The notes under the pieces: model-generated
What the model was told of the DNA's origin: nothing
The model's database searches: none
Seen by the model: the letters and a program-made list of their open reading frames with translations, nothing else
Position numbers and translations under genes: made by a program
Part shown: in pieces, positions 1 through 8,037 of the stretch
Layout: the number at the start of each line of letters is the position of its first letter
Position numbering within the stretch: position 1 is the stretch's first letter
From: Sulfurospirillaceae bacterium
GTDB taxonomy: Bacteria; Campylobacterota; Campylobacteria; Campylobacterales; Sulfurospirillaceae
Length of the DNA stretch: 33,366 nt
Reading direction: 5' to 3'
Assembly: GCA_028693565.1 (NCBI GenBank)
Contig: JAQUVE010000013.1
Span: 1 to 33,366, forward strand

Positions 1-151
1 CTAAAAGCGACAATAAAAAAGCTTGATCACCTTCTTCTCTTTTTAAGAGCTCAATCACTTCTACTGTTTTTTTTACATCCAGTGGCAGTGGCGGTACACC
101 TAGTGCTACGCGCTCTTGAACTTCTTTCTCATATGTTTCAAAAAAACTCAT
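1..151 (-). CDS. acnB: Aconitate hydratase B, N-terminal fragment (runs off window edge)
   Basis: Minus-strand ATG at 151; translation MSFFETYEKEVQERVALGVPPLPLDVKKTVEVIELLKKEGDQAFLLSLL resembles AcnB N-termini; below the ORF-track size cutoff. Confidence 0.8.
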   Translation of the reverse strand, partial: MSFFETYEKEVQERVALGVPPLPLDVKKTVEVIELLKREEGDQAFLLSLL

Positions 152-216
152 TGTCTGTCGCTCCTTAGAGATGATTTAGAACTATCCCTAGGATTGTAAC
201 AAAAAAATGATGTTTT

Positions 217-2310
217 TTATATTATTTCGCGTTGGCCTTTTGAGTTTTGTGCAGAAAGTATTCCCATTGCTTCCAATTGTTCGACAATAGTCGCTGCTCT
301 ATTGTAACCAATACCAAGACGTCTTTGAATATAGCTAATAGAGCTTTTACGCTCATTAACAACTATCGCTTTTGCATCTTCAAAAAGCTCATCTAATTCA
401 CCACTCGTTGAACTATTTGCACCACTAAAACCATTTTCTTCACTCTCTTTTAAAAAGCTATCATCATATTTTACAGGGCGTTGTTTTTTGAGATATTCAA
501 CTACTTTATCAATCTCAATTTCGCTCGCATAAGGTGCGTGTAAACGAATAAGACCTGAAGTACCGGGAGGTGTAAAAAGCATGTCGCCATTGCCTAAAAG
601 CGAATCTGCTCCACTGGCATCAAGAATGACTTTAGAATCTATCTTTTGCCCTACTTTAAAACTAATGCGCGAAGGAAGGTTGGCTTTGATGAGTCCTGTT
701 ACAACATCCACAGAAGGTCGTTGGGTAGCAACAATGAGATGTATTCCACTTGCACGCGCCATTTGAGCAAGACGAGCAATATAAAACTCAACATCTTTAC
801 CACTGGTCATCATTAAATCGGCTAACTCATCGATAATGATCACGATATATGGCAGCGGCTCAAGTCCAATAGATTTGGCTTTTTCATTATAGTTTTCAAT
901 GTTTTTTGTTTTGGAGCGACTCATAATCTGATAACGACGTTCCATCTCATTGACCATATTGGCAAGTGCAACAATAGCTTGTTTTGGTTTAGTGATGACT
1001 GGCGTTAAAAGATGAGGAATGTCATTGTAAATTGAAAATTCCAACATCTTTGGATCAATCATTAAAAATCGTAAGGTATCCGGTGAATTACGATACAGTA
1101 AAGAAAGAAGCATTGCATTGATACCGACGCTTTTACCACTGCCTGTTGTCCCTGCAATCAAAAGGTGTGGCAATTTTTTTAAATCGGTTACAAAAGCATT
1201 CCCCACAATATCTTTGCCCAGCGCAATGGTTAAAGGGGAAGAAGATTTTTGAAAAATATCGCTTTCTAAAATTTCTTTAAGATAAATTGTTTCTATTTTT
1301 TGATTCGGAACTTCAATACCTACGACATCTTTACCAGGAACAGGCGCTTGGATACGAATAGTTTTAGCTTTAAGTGCCATCGCCAAATCATCTTGAAGTG
1401 TTAATATTTTTGAAACCTTAACATGGGGAGCTGGCTTAAATTCAAAGGTAGTAACAACGGGACCTGAATAGGTACGAACAACGTCTCCATCAATTTTAAA
1501 ACGTCTTAGTTTTTCCAATAAATCTAAGATTTTTTGATCAATCTCGCTCTCATTTACGTGATTTGATTTTGTTGGAGGATTCGCTAAAAAAGAGAGCGGT
1601 GGTAATTTAAAATCTTTAGGTTTATCACATTCTCCTTGGTCAATTTCAGCTAATATTTTTTTATTTTCTTCTACAACATTGAGAATTTCAACCTTTTTGC
1701 TATTTTTTGCTCTATTGGGTTTAGGTTCAATTTCGCTTTGTTCTGGCATCTCTTCTGTAATGATCTCTTCATCGTTTTGAATAAAAGGTTCAGATTCTTG
1801 TTCAAGTGCCAATCGTTCTTTTAGGCTCAATTCGACTTGTTGTTCACTATCATCAAGAACTCCCCTATACTCTTTAATTCTTGTTTTAGTAAAAGTTGGT
1901 TTCATGAAGGTTAAAAAATCACTGATACTTGATTCAACTAATAACGTCATGGAGAGTGAAAAAATAGAGATAATAAAAATCCACACACCCATAATGCCAA
2001 TTAAACCAATTAATTTTTCAACAATGGCATTACCAAAGTAGCCATTATACGCGCCATGAACTAAAATGGATTGAGCCATTAGAAGCGCAAAAGCAAGGAT
2101 AAGAGAAGCCAGCGTTATACCAATGCGACGTTCACTGAGTCGATTGTCTTTGTAGAAAACAAAAGCAGGCATCACAAGGAAAAAAGGATAAAAAAATGCA
2201 AAATAACCAAACCACTGTTTATTCCAAAGCCCTAGATATGAACCATATTTTCCAACGATGGAAGCATCTGGTAACACAGTAGAAATACCTAAAAAAAGTA
2301 ACAATGCCAC
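217..2310 (-). CDS. ftsK: DNA translocase FtsK/SpoIIIE family (start uncertain, may extend to about 2340)
   Basis: N-terminal hydrophobic segments, Walker A GTTGSGKSVG, Walker B IIIIDELADLMM, ATQRPSVDVVTGLIKANLPSRISF, C-terminal gamma winged helix ISYIQRRLGIGYNRAATIVEQLE. Confidence 0.95.
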   Translation of the reverse strand: MALLLFLGISTVLPDASIVGKYGSYLGLWNKQWFGYFAFFYPFFLVMPAFVFYKDNRLSERRIGITLASLILAFALLMAQSILVHGAYNGYFGNAIVEKLIGLIGIMGVWIFIISIFSLSMTLLVESSISDFLTFMKPTFTKTRIKEYRGVLDDSEQQVELSLKERLALEQESEPFIQNDEEIITEEMPEQSEIEPKPNRAKNSKKVEILNVVEENKKILAEIDQGECDKPKDFKLPPLSFLANPPTKSNHVNESEIDQKILDLLEKLRRFKIDGDVVRTYSGPVVTTFEFKPAPHVKVSKILTLQDDLAMALKAKTIRIQAPVPGKDVVGIEVPNQKIETIYLKEILESDIFQKSSSPLTIALGKDIVGNAFVTDLKKLPHLLIAGTTGSGKSVGINAMLLSLLYRNSPDTLRFLMIDPKMLEFSIYNDIPHLLTPVITKPKQAIVALANMVNEMERRYQIMSRSKTKNIENYNEKAKSIGLEPLPYIVIIIDELADLMMTSGKDVEFYIARLAQMARASGIHLIVATQRPSVDVVTGLIKANLPSRISFKVGQKIDSKVILDASGADSLLGNGDMLFTPPGTSGLIRLHAPYASEIEIDKVVEYLKKQRPVKYDDSFLKESEENGFSGANSSTSGELDELFEDAKAIVVNERKSSISYIQRRLGIGYNRAATIVEQLEAMGILSAQNSKGQREII

Positions 2311-2371
2311 AGCGATTATAAATAGTGTCTCTTTTACGATAACGAATCCTTTACATATAAATCAAAGTCAT

Positions 2372-2377
2372 ATTATA
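2372..2377 (-). promoter_or_regulatory. Candidate sigma70 extended -10 (TGTTATAAT) upstream of ftsK
   Basis: Minus strand reads ATCTGTTATAATATGAC in the flgL-ftsK gap. Confidence 0.45.
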
Positions 2378-2385
2378 ACAGATAA

Positions 2386-5013
2386 TTACATGTAATTTAA
2401 AAGAGTCATTGAATTTATCTTCGAAATTGTTGATAGCATCGCTTGGTATGAAATGCTCATTTGGTTAAATTGTAAATAAGCTTCTGCAATATCAACGTCA
2501 ATAACACTTGAACGTACCGTCTGTACATTCAAGCTTAAATAAGTTGCTCTATCATTCGCATTAGTAAGAGCATTTGAATATGCACCTATTTTTGTTTGCA
2601 CTTTTGTTACATGGTCTAAAATATGATCTATTTGGTTTAATGAGTTTTGAATACCAATATTACGAGGATCATCAGATTTTGAATCCATTCTAAAATTGCC
2701 TGATCTCACAGCTTCAATCATTGAGTCTAAATCTTTGAAAAAGTCAATGCTTGGATTGGTAATGGTCACAGAATCATTAGCCATAAAGGAAAGTGCTGTA
2801 CTTCCAATCCCTGTAAAATCGGTTGCACTTTTATCGCACATAGAAAATTCAATATTGGATTTAGATTTATTTTTATCAATTATTTGTAACTGACCTTTAT
2901 AATCTAAGCTAACATCTACATTATTTTTAGCAACCGATACATAATGATTGTATTCTGCAAGATTTGCATTACCAATAGCATTGTTATAATCTATGGTTGC
3001 TTTAGCAACTACTTCAGGGGTTGATGTAGGATTGTCTCTTAGAATCCCTGCATCAATTGCTTTTTGAATATAACTAGCTGTTTCTGTTGAAATACCAGTT
3101 TTAGCAATTGCTGTTTGAGCAGCAAGGTTAGTAGTGTCACCAGCAACGCCAAAAGCAATTGCGCTATTTATCGCTGTTTGAGCAGCCGTAGAAACACCTT
3201 CTTTAGGCAAATTACCAGAAGTTGCCATACTGATAAGATCGTTAAGCTGTTGGTAGGTCATCTTATCTGCTGTTGTGTTTAAATTTAAAGGGTCACCTTG
3301 TGCATTATAAATAGAAAAAGTTTCATTTGTTCCTGTCGTATTTCCATCACCATCTAAATCAACTGAAAACGTTGTATTTGCGATATCAAAATTGAGTGTT
3401 CCTGTTCTTTCAATACCGTTAGTATCTGTATAATTGAGAACCAGTTGTTTGCCATTTAAACTTTCGACACCTGCAACATCTACAAGTTTTGTAGAAGAAG
3501 TAGCATATTGATTTGTATTTTTGACGATTTGTGAAATATTACCTTGTAACTCATTGCCATCTTTGCTAAATCCTCTACGCGCATAATTAATAGCATCAGG
3601 AAGTTCATCGCCATGCGCTAATACATTTGAAGCATTTTTTGGCTCTATTCTAATGGTTGAATTTGGTGTTTCTATTGTATTGTTATTGAGTGTTGCGGTA
3701 GGAACACCACCAAAGTATTCTGTATCGATAGCATCCATTAAGTCTTGCACAGTCTTTCCTGCAATAGCAAAAGAGGTTGCACCAAAATCAAGATGATCAA
3801 CATCTGAAGGAAAGAGACCTACGAGTTGAGTCGTCGTTGTAATAGTAGATGTATTTGTGTCTGTAGGGAAACTTAAACTAAACTGACCAATTGTATCCGT
3901 AGGTGTTGCATACATCGTTAAGTCAGGCGAAGAGAGTGAGGTCTCAAAATTGCTTTTATTAAAGGCAATAATATCAACGTTGGGATGTAAAAGTAAATTA
4001 TCGATATTCATAATTTGCTTAGCATCTCCACTTTCTCCAGAAAGAGCATTTCTATCAATTGCTCCAAAGATATTCATTTCAAGTAGCTGGTTGCCTTGTT
4101 TGAGATCTTTAACTTCAATTTGTCCATGTGCATTCATACTGACATCAACGACTTTATTTGAAGCAGAATTACCATAAGCCACACCGATACTCTCCATCAA
4201 ATCAGAGACCTTAGAAGATGTATTAAGCTCTATAATATTAGAAAATGTCGTTCCATCATTAGTACGACCAGAGAGATAAAAGACTGCTTTAGGGTCATCT
4301 GTGGAAGATGTGTTCGTATCGCCTACTAAATCTCGTATGGAATCTGTCTCTGCTAGATAAATTTTTTCTGAAGTAAGATTATCATTATCTTCAACCATAG
4401 TACTTGGATTTAGCTTTGATTGATTGTACATTGAAACATTCGTTGAAACGGTTCGATGATAATCATTATCGCGTCCAAGGAAAAGGGATTGACCATCAAT
4501 ATTGTAAGGTAGCTCTACGCCAGAACCAATAACTGCGGTTAAACTGTCACTATTTCCATTATAATTACCATAAGCATCAAGAGGCTTTTGAAGTAATGAT
4601 GAGCCTGAAAATAAAAATTGTCCATTAATCGAAGTATTACCTAGTCCAACCATATGGTTTTTAAGTGCTTCTAATTCATCAGCTAAAGCACCAAGACTAG
4701 TAGAAGAGTTGGAAGCATTACTCGCTTGAAGAAGTTTTGTTTTAAATTGTTCTAAAGCGCTTGAAAATTGGTTCATAGTTGAATCAGTATTTTGAGCAAA
4801 TGTTTGAGCTTTTGAACTAGTCTCTTTACTCTGCTCAAGTGTTGCTATCTCATAATTAAGTCGCATTGTATCTACATAAACACCACTATCTTCATAACTA
4901 TTTTGTATTTTTTGTTTTGTCGACATTTGTTCATTTATATCATAAATACTTTTCATTGCTTTTTGTTGTTCATAAGAGGATGTTGTATAAAATAACGAAT
5001 TAGTAATTCTCAT
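2386..5013 (-). CDS. flgL: Flagellar hook-associated protein FlgL (HAP3), very large; preferred ATG at 5013 (track start 5025)
   Basis: N-terminus MRITNSLFYTTSSYEQQKAM and C-terminus IDVDIAEAYLQFNQMSISYQAMLSTISKINSMTLLNYM are typical flagellin/HAP3 termini; SD GGAGAG precedes the ATG at 5013. Confidence 0.92.
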   Translation of the reverse strand: MRITNSLFYTTSSYEQQKAMKSIYDINEQMSTKQKIQNSYEDSGVYVDTMRLNYEIATLEQSKETSSKAQTFAQNTDSTMNQFSSALEQFKTKLLQASNASNSSTSLGALADELEALKNHMVGLGNTSINGQFLFSGSSLLQKPLDAYGNYNGNSDSLTAVIGSGVELPYNIDGQSLFLGRDNDYHRTVSTNVSMYNQSKLNPSTMVEDNDNLTSEKIYLAETDSIRDLVGDTNTSSTDDPKAVFYLSGRTNDGTTFSNIIELNTSSKVSDLMESIGVAYGNSASNKVVDVSMNAHGQIEVKDLKQGNQLLEMNIFGAIDRNALSGESGDAKQIMNIDNLLLHPNVDIIAFNKSNFETSLSSPDLTMYATPTDTIGQFSLSFPTDTNTSTITTTTQLVGLFPSDVDHLDFGATSFAIAGKTVQDLMDAIDTEYFGGVPTATLNNNTIETPNSTIRIEPKNASNVLAHGDELPDAINYARRGFSKDGNELQGNISQIVKNTNQYATSSTKLVDVAGVESLNGKQLVLNYTDTNGIERTGTLNFDIANTTFSVDLDGDGNTTGTNETFSIYNAQGDPLNLNTTADKMTYQQLNDLISMATSGNLPKEGVSTAAQTAINSAIAFGVAGDTTNLAAQTAIAKTGISTETASYIQKAIDAGILRDNPTSTPEVVAKATIDYNNAIGNANLAEYNHYVSVAKNNVDVSLDYKGQLQIIDKNKSKSNIEFSMCDKSATDFTGIGSTALSFMANDSVTITNPSIDFFKDLDSMIEAVRSGNFRMDSKSDDPRNIGIQNSLNQIDHILDHVTKVQTKIGAYSNALTNANDRATYLSLNVQTVRSSVIDVDIAEAYLQFNQMSISYQAMLSTISKINSMTLLNYM

Positions 5014-5044
5014 GGTTCTCTCCATTTTTTATCTTTTTATCAGT

Positions 5045-5062
5045 AAGCAATTTTAATTCCTT
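5045..5062 (-). promoter_or_regulatory. Candidate sigma-54 promoter for flgL
   Basis: Minus strand AAGGAATTAAAATTGCTT: GG-N10-GC, about 32 nt upstream of the ATG at 5013. Confidence 0.7.
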
Positions 5063-5136
5063 GTGAAAAATATCGACATTTTGGGCTTATTCTTTAATTA
5101 TTACAAAAAAATATTGTCTTTTTTTTAAAAAAATTG

Positions 5137-5142
5137 TACAAT
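5137..5142 (+). promoter_or_regulatory. Candidate sigma70 -10 (TACAAT) for the HU gene
   Basis: AAATTGTACAATCC after T/A-rich tract, about 35 nt upstream of ATG 5177. Confidence 0.5.
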
Positions 5143-5176
5143 CCTCGCATTACTATATTTTCATAAGGAATGAGGA

Positions 5177-5455
5177 ATGAAAAAAGCGGAATTTATCCAA
5201 GCGGTGTCTGAAAAAGCGGGTCTTTCAAAAAAAGATACTCAAAAAGCTGTTGATGCAGCATTAGAAGCAATCAGTGATGCATTAGTTGCGGGCAAAGATG
5301 TTAGCTTTATTGGTTTTGGTACATTTAGTACTGCAGTAAGAGCAGCTAGAAAAGCAAGAGTTCCAGGAACTGACAGAGTTGTAGATGTTGCAAAAACAAC
5401 TGCCGTAAAATTTAAAGTAGGTAAAAAACTTAAAGACGCTGTTGCTAAAGCGTAA
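5177..5455 (+). CDS. hup: HU family DNA-binding protein
   Basis: MKKAEFIQAVSEKAGLSKKDTQKAVDAALEAI...GFGTFSTAVRAARKARVPGT; SD AAGGAATGAGG. Confidence 0.95.
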   Translation: MKKAEFIQAVSEKAGLSKKDTQKAVDAALEAISDALVAGKDVSFIGFGTFSTAVRAARKARVPGTDRVVDVAKTTAVKFKVGKKLKDAVAKA

Positions 5456-5469
5456 TTTCGTTCATTCAA

Positions 5470-5511
5470 AAGCTTAAACGTCATTTTCATTGACGCTTAA
5501 GCTTTTTTTAT
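5470..5511 (+). terminator. Rho-independent terminator after HU
   Basis: AAGCTTAA-A-CGTCA / TTTTCAT / TGACG-C-TTAAGCTT stem followed by a T-run. Confidence 0.85.
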
Positions 5512-5537
5512 ATATAATCCCAAACTTAAAAATATGT

Positions 5538-5622
5538 GCCTGAGTGGTGAAATTGGTAGACGCGCTAGACTCAAAATCTAGTATAGAGATATGTGCCGGT
5601 TCGAGTCCGGCCTCAGGTACCA
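5538..5622 (+). tRNA. tRNA-Leu (anticodon CAA), CCA encoded
   Basis: Acceptor GCCTGAG/CTCAGGT + A + CCA; anticodon stem CTAGA-ctCAAaa-TCTAG; T arm GCCGG-TTCGAGT-CCGGC; short variable stem. Confidence 0.93.
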
Positions 5623-5724
5623 TCCAATCCCCTAAAATACAACATTTTAACACTTAAACTTTGCTGGTGTCAATAAGATGTCACAAAATGTCAAAATTAA
5701 GCAAAAATTATCCTTGATTTTTGT

Positions 5725-5730
5725 TATACT
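5725..5730 (+). promoter_or_regulatory. Candidate -10 (TATACT) directly upstream of the FAD dehydrogenase ATG
   Basis: TTGTTATACTTTTTCCCATG; A/T-periodic sequence upstream. Confidence 0.5.
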
Positions 5731-5737
5731 TTTTCCC

Positions 5738-7021
5738 ATGAAAAATTATGAACTAGATTCTCATTATGATGTCATTGTTGTTGGTTCTGGTCCGGCGGGT
5801 CTTGGTGCTGCGTTTAAAATTGCGGAAAACTCAAATTATTCTGTTTTATTACTCGAAAAGAAGAAGATAAGCTCAGGCGGCTTACGAAATGACTGTAAAC
5901 AAAACTACACTTTTCCTGTTGGATTTCCCTATGAGCATTGGAATAAGCAAAGCGCTGATGTGTTGCTTCATGAAGTAGCGAGTCATTTAAACCCAAAAAT
6001 TGAAAAGCGAATCAATGTTGAAAAATACATCAATCGTGCGCAAAAAATTGGTGTTGAAATCCTTTCTATCGACCAAGCACACGTAGGAACCGATAAATCT
6101 TCAGAGCTTATTCGTAGCTTAATTGAAAAATTAGAAGCTTTGCATGTAAAGGTTTCTTTACAAACAGAAGTGAAAGAACTTTCCCCAGATAGTAAAAAAT
6201 TAACTTTAGATAATGGGTACATTATCACATTTAATCACCTTATTTTAGCGCCTGGCCGAGCTGATTATGATTGGTTACAAGAGCAAATGGATAGACTTGG
6301 TGTGAGTTATTGTGATAATATTGTTGATATTGGTGTTCGCATTGAGACTAAAGAGGAAAATTATCCCATTGTGCGAGATTACTATGATCCCAAAATTCTT
6401 TTGCCCAATAAAGTAAGAACATTTTGCACTAATTCTGGATGCGCTCATATTGTACGTGAAAAATACAAAGGGTATTATTCGGTTAATGGGCATTCACTTT
6501 CAAAAGAGAATGAGCGTAATAACTTAGTAAATTTTGCAATGCTCAAAACCATACGCTTGACGCAACCTGTTGTGAGTGGTCAACAATTTGGCAAAATCTT
6601 AGGTGAAATGGTAATGCAACTAAGCGGTGGTTCTGTCATTATGCAACGTGTGGGTGATTTTAGGATGGGGTCTCGTAGTAAAGAAGAGACGTTTAATAAT
6701 GATTTATATGATTTTGAGCCCACTCTCAAAAGTGCGGTTGCTGGTGATTTGTCTTTGTGCATGCCTGCAAAAATTTTACGTGATATTTGGAAAGCGCTTA
6801 AGATGCTTGACACCATTATCCCTGGGGTGCTTCATCCTTCTACCATTATTTATTATCCAGAAATCAAAACGTATTCCAATAAACCGCAATTTATCGATGA
6901 ATATTTTATGGTCAAAGAGGGCTACTACATTATTGGTGATGGGGCAGGTACAAGTCGAGGTATCACTGCAGCTTGGGCATCTGGTATTCGTGCTGCCAAT
7001 GGAATTTTACGCTCACGATAG
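5738..7021 (+). CDS. FAD-dependent dehydrogenase, COG2509-like (track start 5678; ATG 5738 preferred)
   Basis: YDVIVVGSGPAGLGAAFKIAE dinucleotide-binding motif; C-terminal YIIGDGAGTSRGITAAWASGIRAANGI FAD motif. Confidence 0.85.
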   Translation: MKNYELDSHYDVIVVGSGPAGLGAAFKIAENSNYSVLLLEKKKISSGGLRNDCKQNYTFPVGFPYEHWNKQSADVLLHEVASHLNPKIEKRINVEKYINRAQKIGVEILSIDQAHVGTDKSSELIRSLIEKLEALHVKVSLQTEVKELSPDSKKLTLDNGYIITFNHLILAPGRADYDWLQEQMDRLGVSYCDNIVDIGVRIETKEENYPIVRDYYDPKILLPNKVRTFCTNSGCAHIVREKYKGYYSVNGHSLSKENERNNLVNFAMLKTIRLTQPVVSGQQFGKILGEMVMQLSGGSVIMQRVGDFRMGSRSKEETFNNDLYDFEPTLKSAVAGDLSLCMPAKILRDIWKALKMLDTIIPGVLHPSTIIYYPEIKTYSNKPQFIDEYFMVKEGYYIIGDGAGTSRGITAAWASGIRAANGILRSR

Positions 7022-7040
7022 ATTATCACCAAACTTTTGC

Positions 7041-7046
7041 TATAAT
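7041..7046 (+). promoter_or_regulatory. Candidate sigma70 extended -10 (TTTTGCTATAAT)
   Basis: ACTTTTGCTATAATCC, 38 nt upstream of small ORF ATG 7084. Confidence 0.65.
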
Positions 7047-7083
7047 CCATACTTTCATTTAGTCTATATGCAAGGGAAATACA

Positions 7084-7254
7084 ATGCAACATAATTTATT
7101 TGATGATTTAAAAGTACTCAAAGACAAAATGAGTCAGGAAGAAAAAAAGAGCAATACTCAAAAAATTGAAAACCTCAAGCAAGAAAAAGAAAAAAAATTA
7201 CAAGATCAATTTTTAGACTTTGTGAAAGATGCTGGAATTAGAAAAATTAACTAA
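7084..7254 (+). CDS. Small charged coiled-coil-like protein, 56 aa
   Basis: Own translation MQHNLFDDLKVLKDKMSQEEKKSNTQKIENLKQEKEKKLQDQFLDFVKDAGIRKIN; SD AAGGGA; strong -10 upstream; 3 nt before bpt; absent from ORF track because of its size. Confidence 0.75.
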   Translation: MQHNLFDDLKVLKDKMSQEEKKSNTQKIENLKQEKEKKLQDQFLDFVKDAGIRKIN

Positions 7255-7257
7255 CTT

Positions 7258-7983
7258 ATGAATATTATCTCTCGAATCGTTGAATTTTCAACCTTAGAAA
7301 CTAAATGCTCTTATCTCCAAAATCATCGCACAAGGATGTCCTATAAGTACATCGAAAATGCAACAATGGAGCTTAATCATGCTTTAGTAGAACGTGGTTG
7401 GCGTCGTTTTGGCAAATATTACTCTAGACCTCAATGCCCGAATTGTAACCAATGTCTTAATCTTCGTATTGATGCACAACACTATTACTTTGGAAAATCC
7501 GCCCGAAGAACCATTAAAAAAGCAGAAGGCATTACATATGTAATTCAGAGCCCTACTATCAGTACGGAACACCTTAACCTTTATGACAAATACCATCGCC
7601 ACATGGAAATAAAACGGGGTTGGCAGTATCATTTTTTAAAGCCACAAAGTTATCATGAGCTTTATGTTAGCGGAGCAGATGGCTTTGGAAAAGAAATTTT
7701 ATATTTTTATCATGACAAACTTATTGGTGTTGATTTAATCGATTTTGTTGACGATGGGATATCTTCAATTTATTTTTATTATGATCCAGATTTTGAGAAA
7801 TATTCACTAGGTAGGCTCTCAATTTATGAACAAATTAGATTGGCTAAAGAGTATGATTTGGAATGGATATACCTAGGATATTATGTTGAAGGGTGTCAAA
7901 GCTTAAAATATAAAGCACTCTATAAACCTTTTCAGCTCTTACAAGGGAACCCTTCATTAGACGAAGATGCTATTTGGCTCTAA
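7258..7983 (+). CDS. bpt: Aspartate/glutamate leucyltransferase (Bpt/ATE family)
   Basis: CSYLQNHRTRMSYKYIENATMELNHALVERGWRRFGKYYSRPQCPNCNQCLNLRI; family hallmark N-terminal Cys motif and C-terminal GYYVEGCQSLKYKALYKPFQLL. Confidence 0.92.
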   Translation: MNIISRIVEFSTLETKCSYLQNHRTRMSYKYIENATMELNHALVERGWRRFGKYYSRPQCPNCNQCLNLRIDAQHYYFGKSARRTIKKAEGITYVIQSPTISTEHLNLYDKYHRHMEIKRGWQYHFLKPQSYHELYVSGADGFGKEILYFYHDKLIGVDLIDFVDDGISSIYFYYDPDFEKYSLGRLSIYEQIRLAKEYDLEWIYLGYYVEGCQSLKYKALYKPFQLLQGNPSLDEDAIWL

Positions 7984-7986
7984 ATT

Positions 7987-8005
7987 TTGGAACTTTATTT
8001 GCTTT
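7987..8005 (+). promoter_or_regulatory. Near-consensus sigma-54 promoter upstream of J-domain gene
   Basis: TTGGAACTTTATTTGCTTT, GG-N10-GC; 33 nt before the start codon. Confidence 0.85.
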
Positions 8006-8037
8006 GATGGAATAATACTCTGTCAAAGGATGCATTG

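Noticed and set aside
581-766. Short antisense ORFs in the track (e.g. 581..766, 2696..2893, 3950..4177, 5239..5490, 13266..13566, 21284..21655, 30209..30657)
   Set aside because: All lie opposite or out of frame with strong CDSs, with no SD or domain support
3938-3956. GAGGTCTCAAAATTGCTTT antisense in flgL, GG-N10-GC
   Set aside because: Poor match in the -24 flank, intragenic and antisense; such cores are expected by chance many times in the window
5114-5134. T7-9/A7 homopolymer tracts upstream of HU as a phase-variable switch
   Set aside because: Tracts are short, T/A not G/C, and typical of upstream periodic AT promoter DNA in this lineage; no frame to switch
5538-5622. tRNA-Leu as an integration site for a mobile element
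   Set aside because: No integrase nearby and I saw no repeated copy of the tRNA 3' end in the window
6627-7094. 155-aa plus-strand ORF in another frame overlapping the FAD dehydrogenase
   Set aside because: Frame shadow of a well-supported CDS; Cys/Leu-rich, low-complexity translation with no recognisable domain
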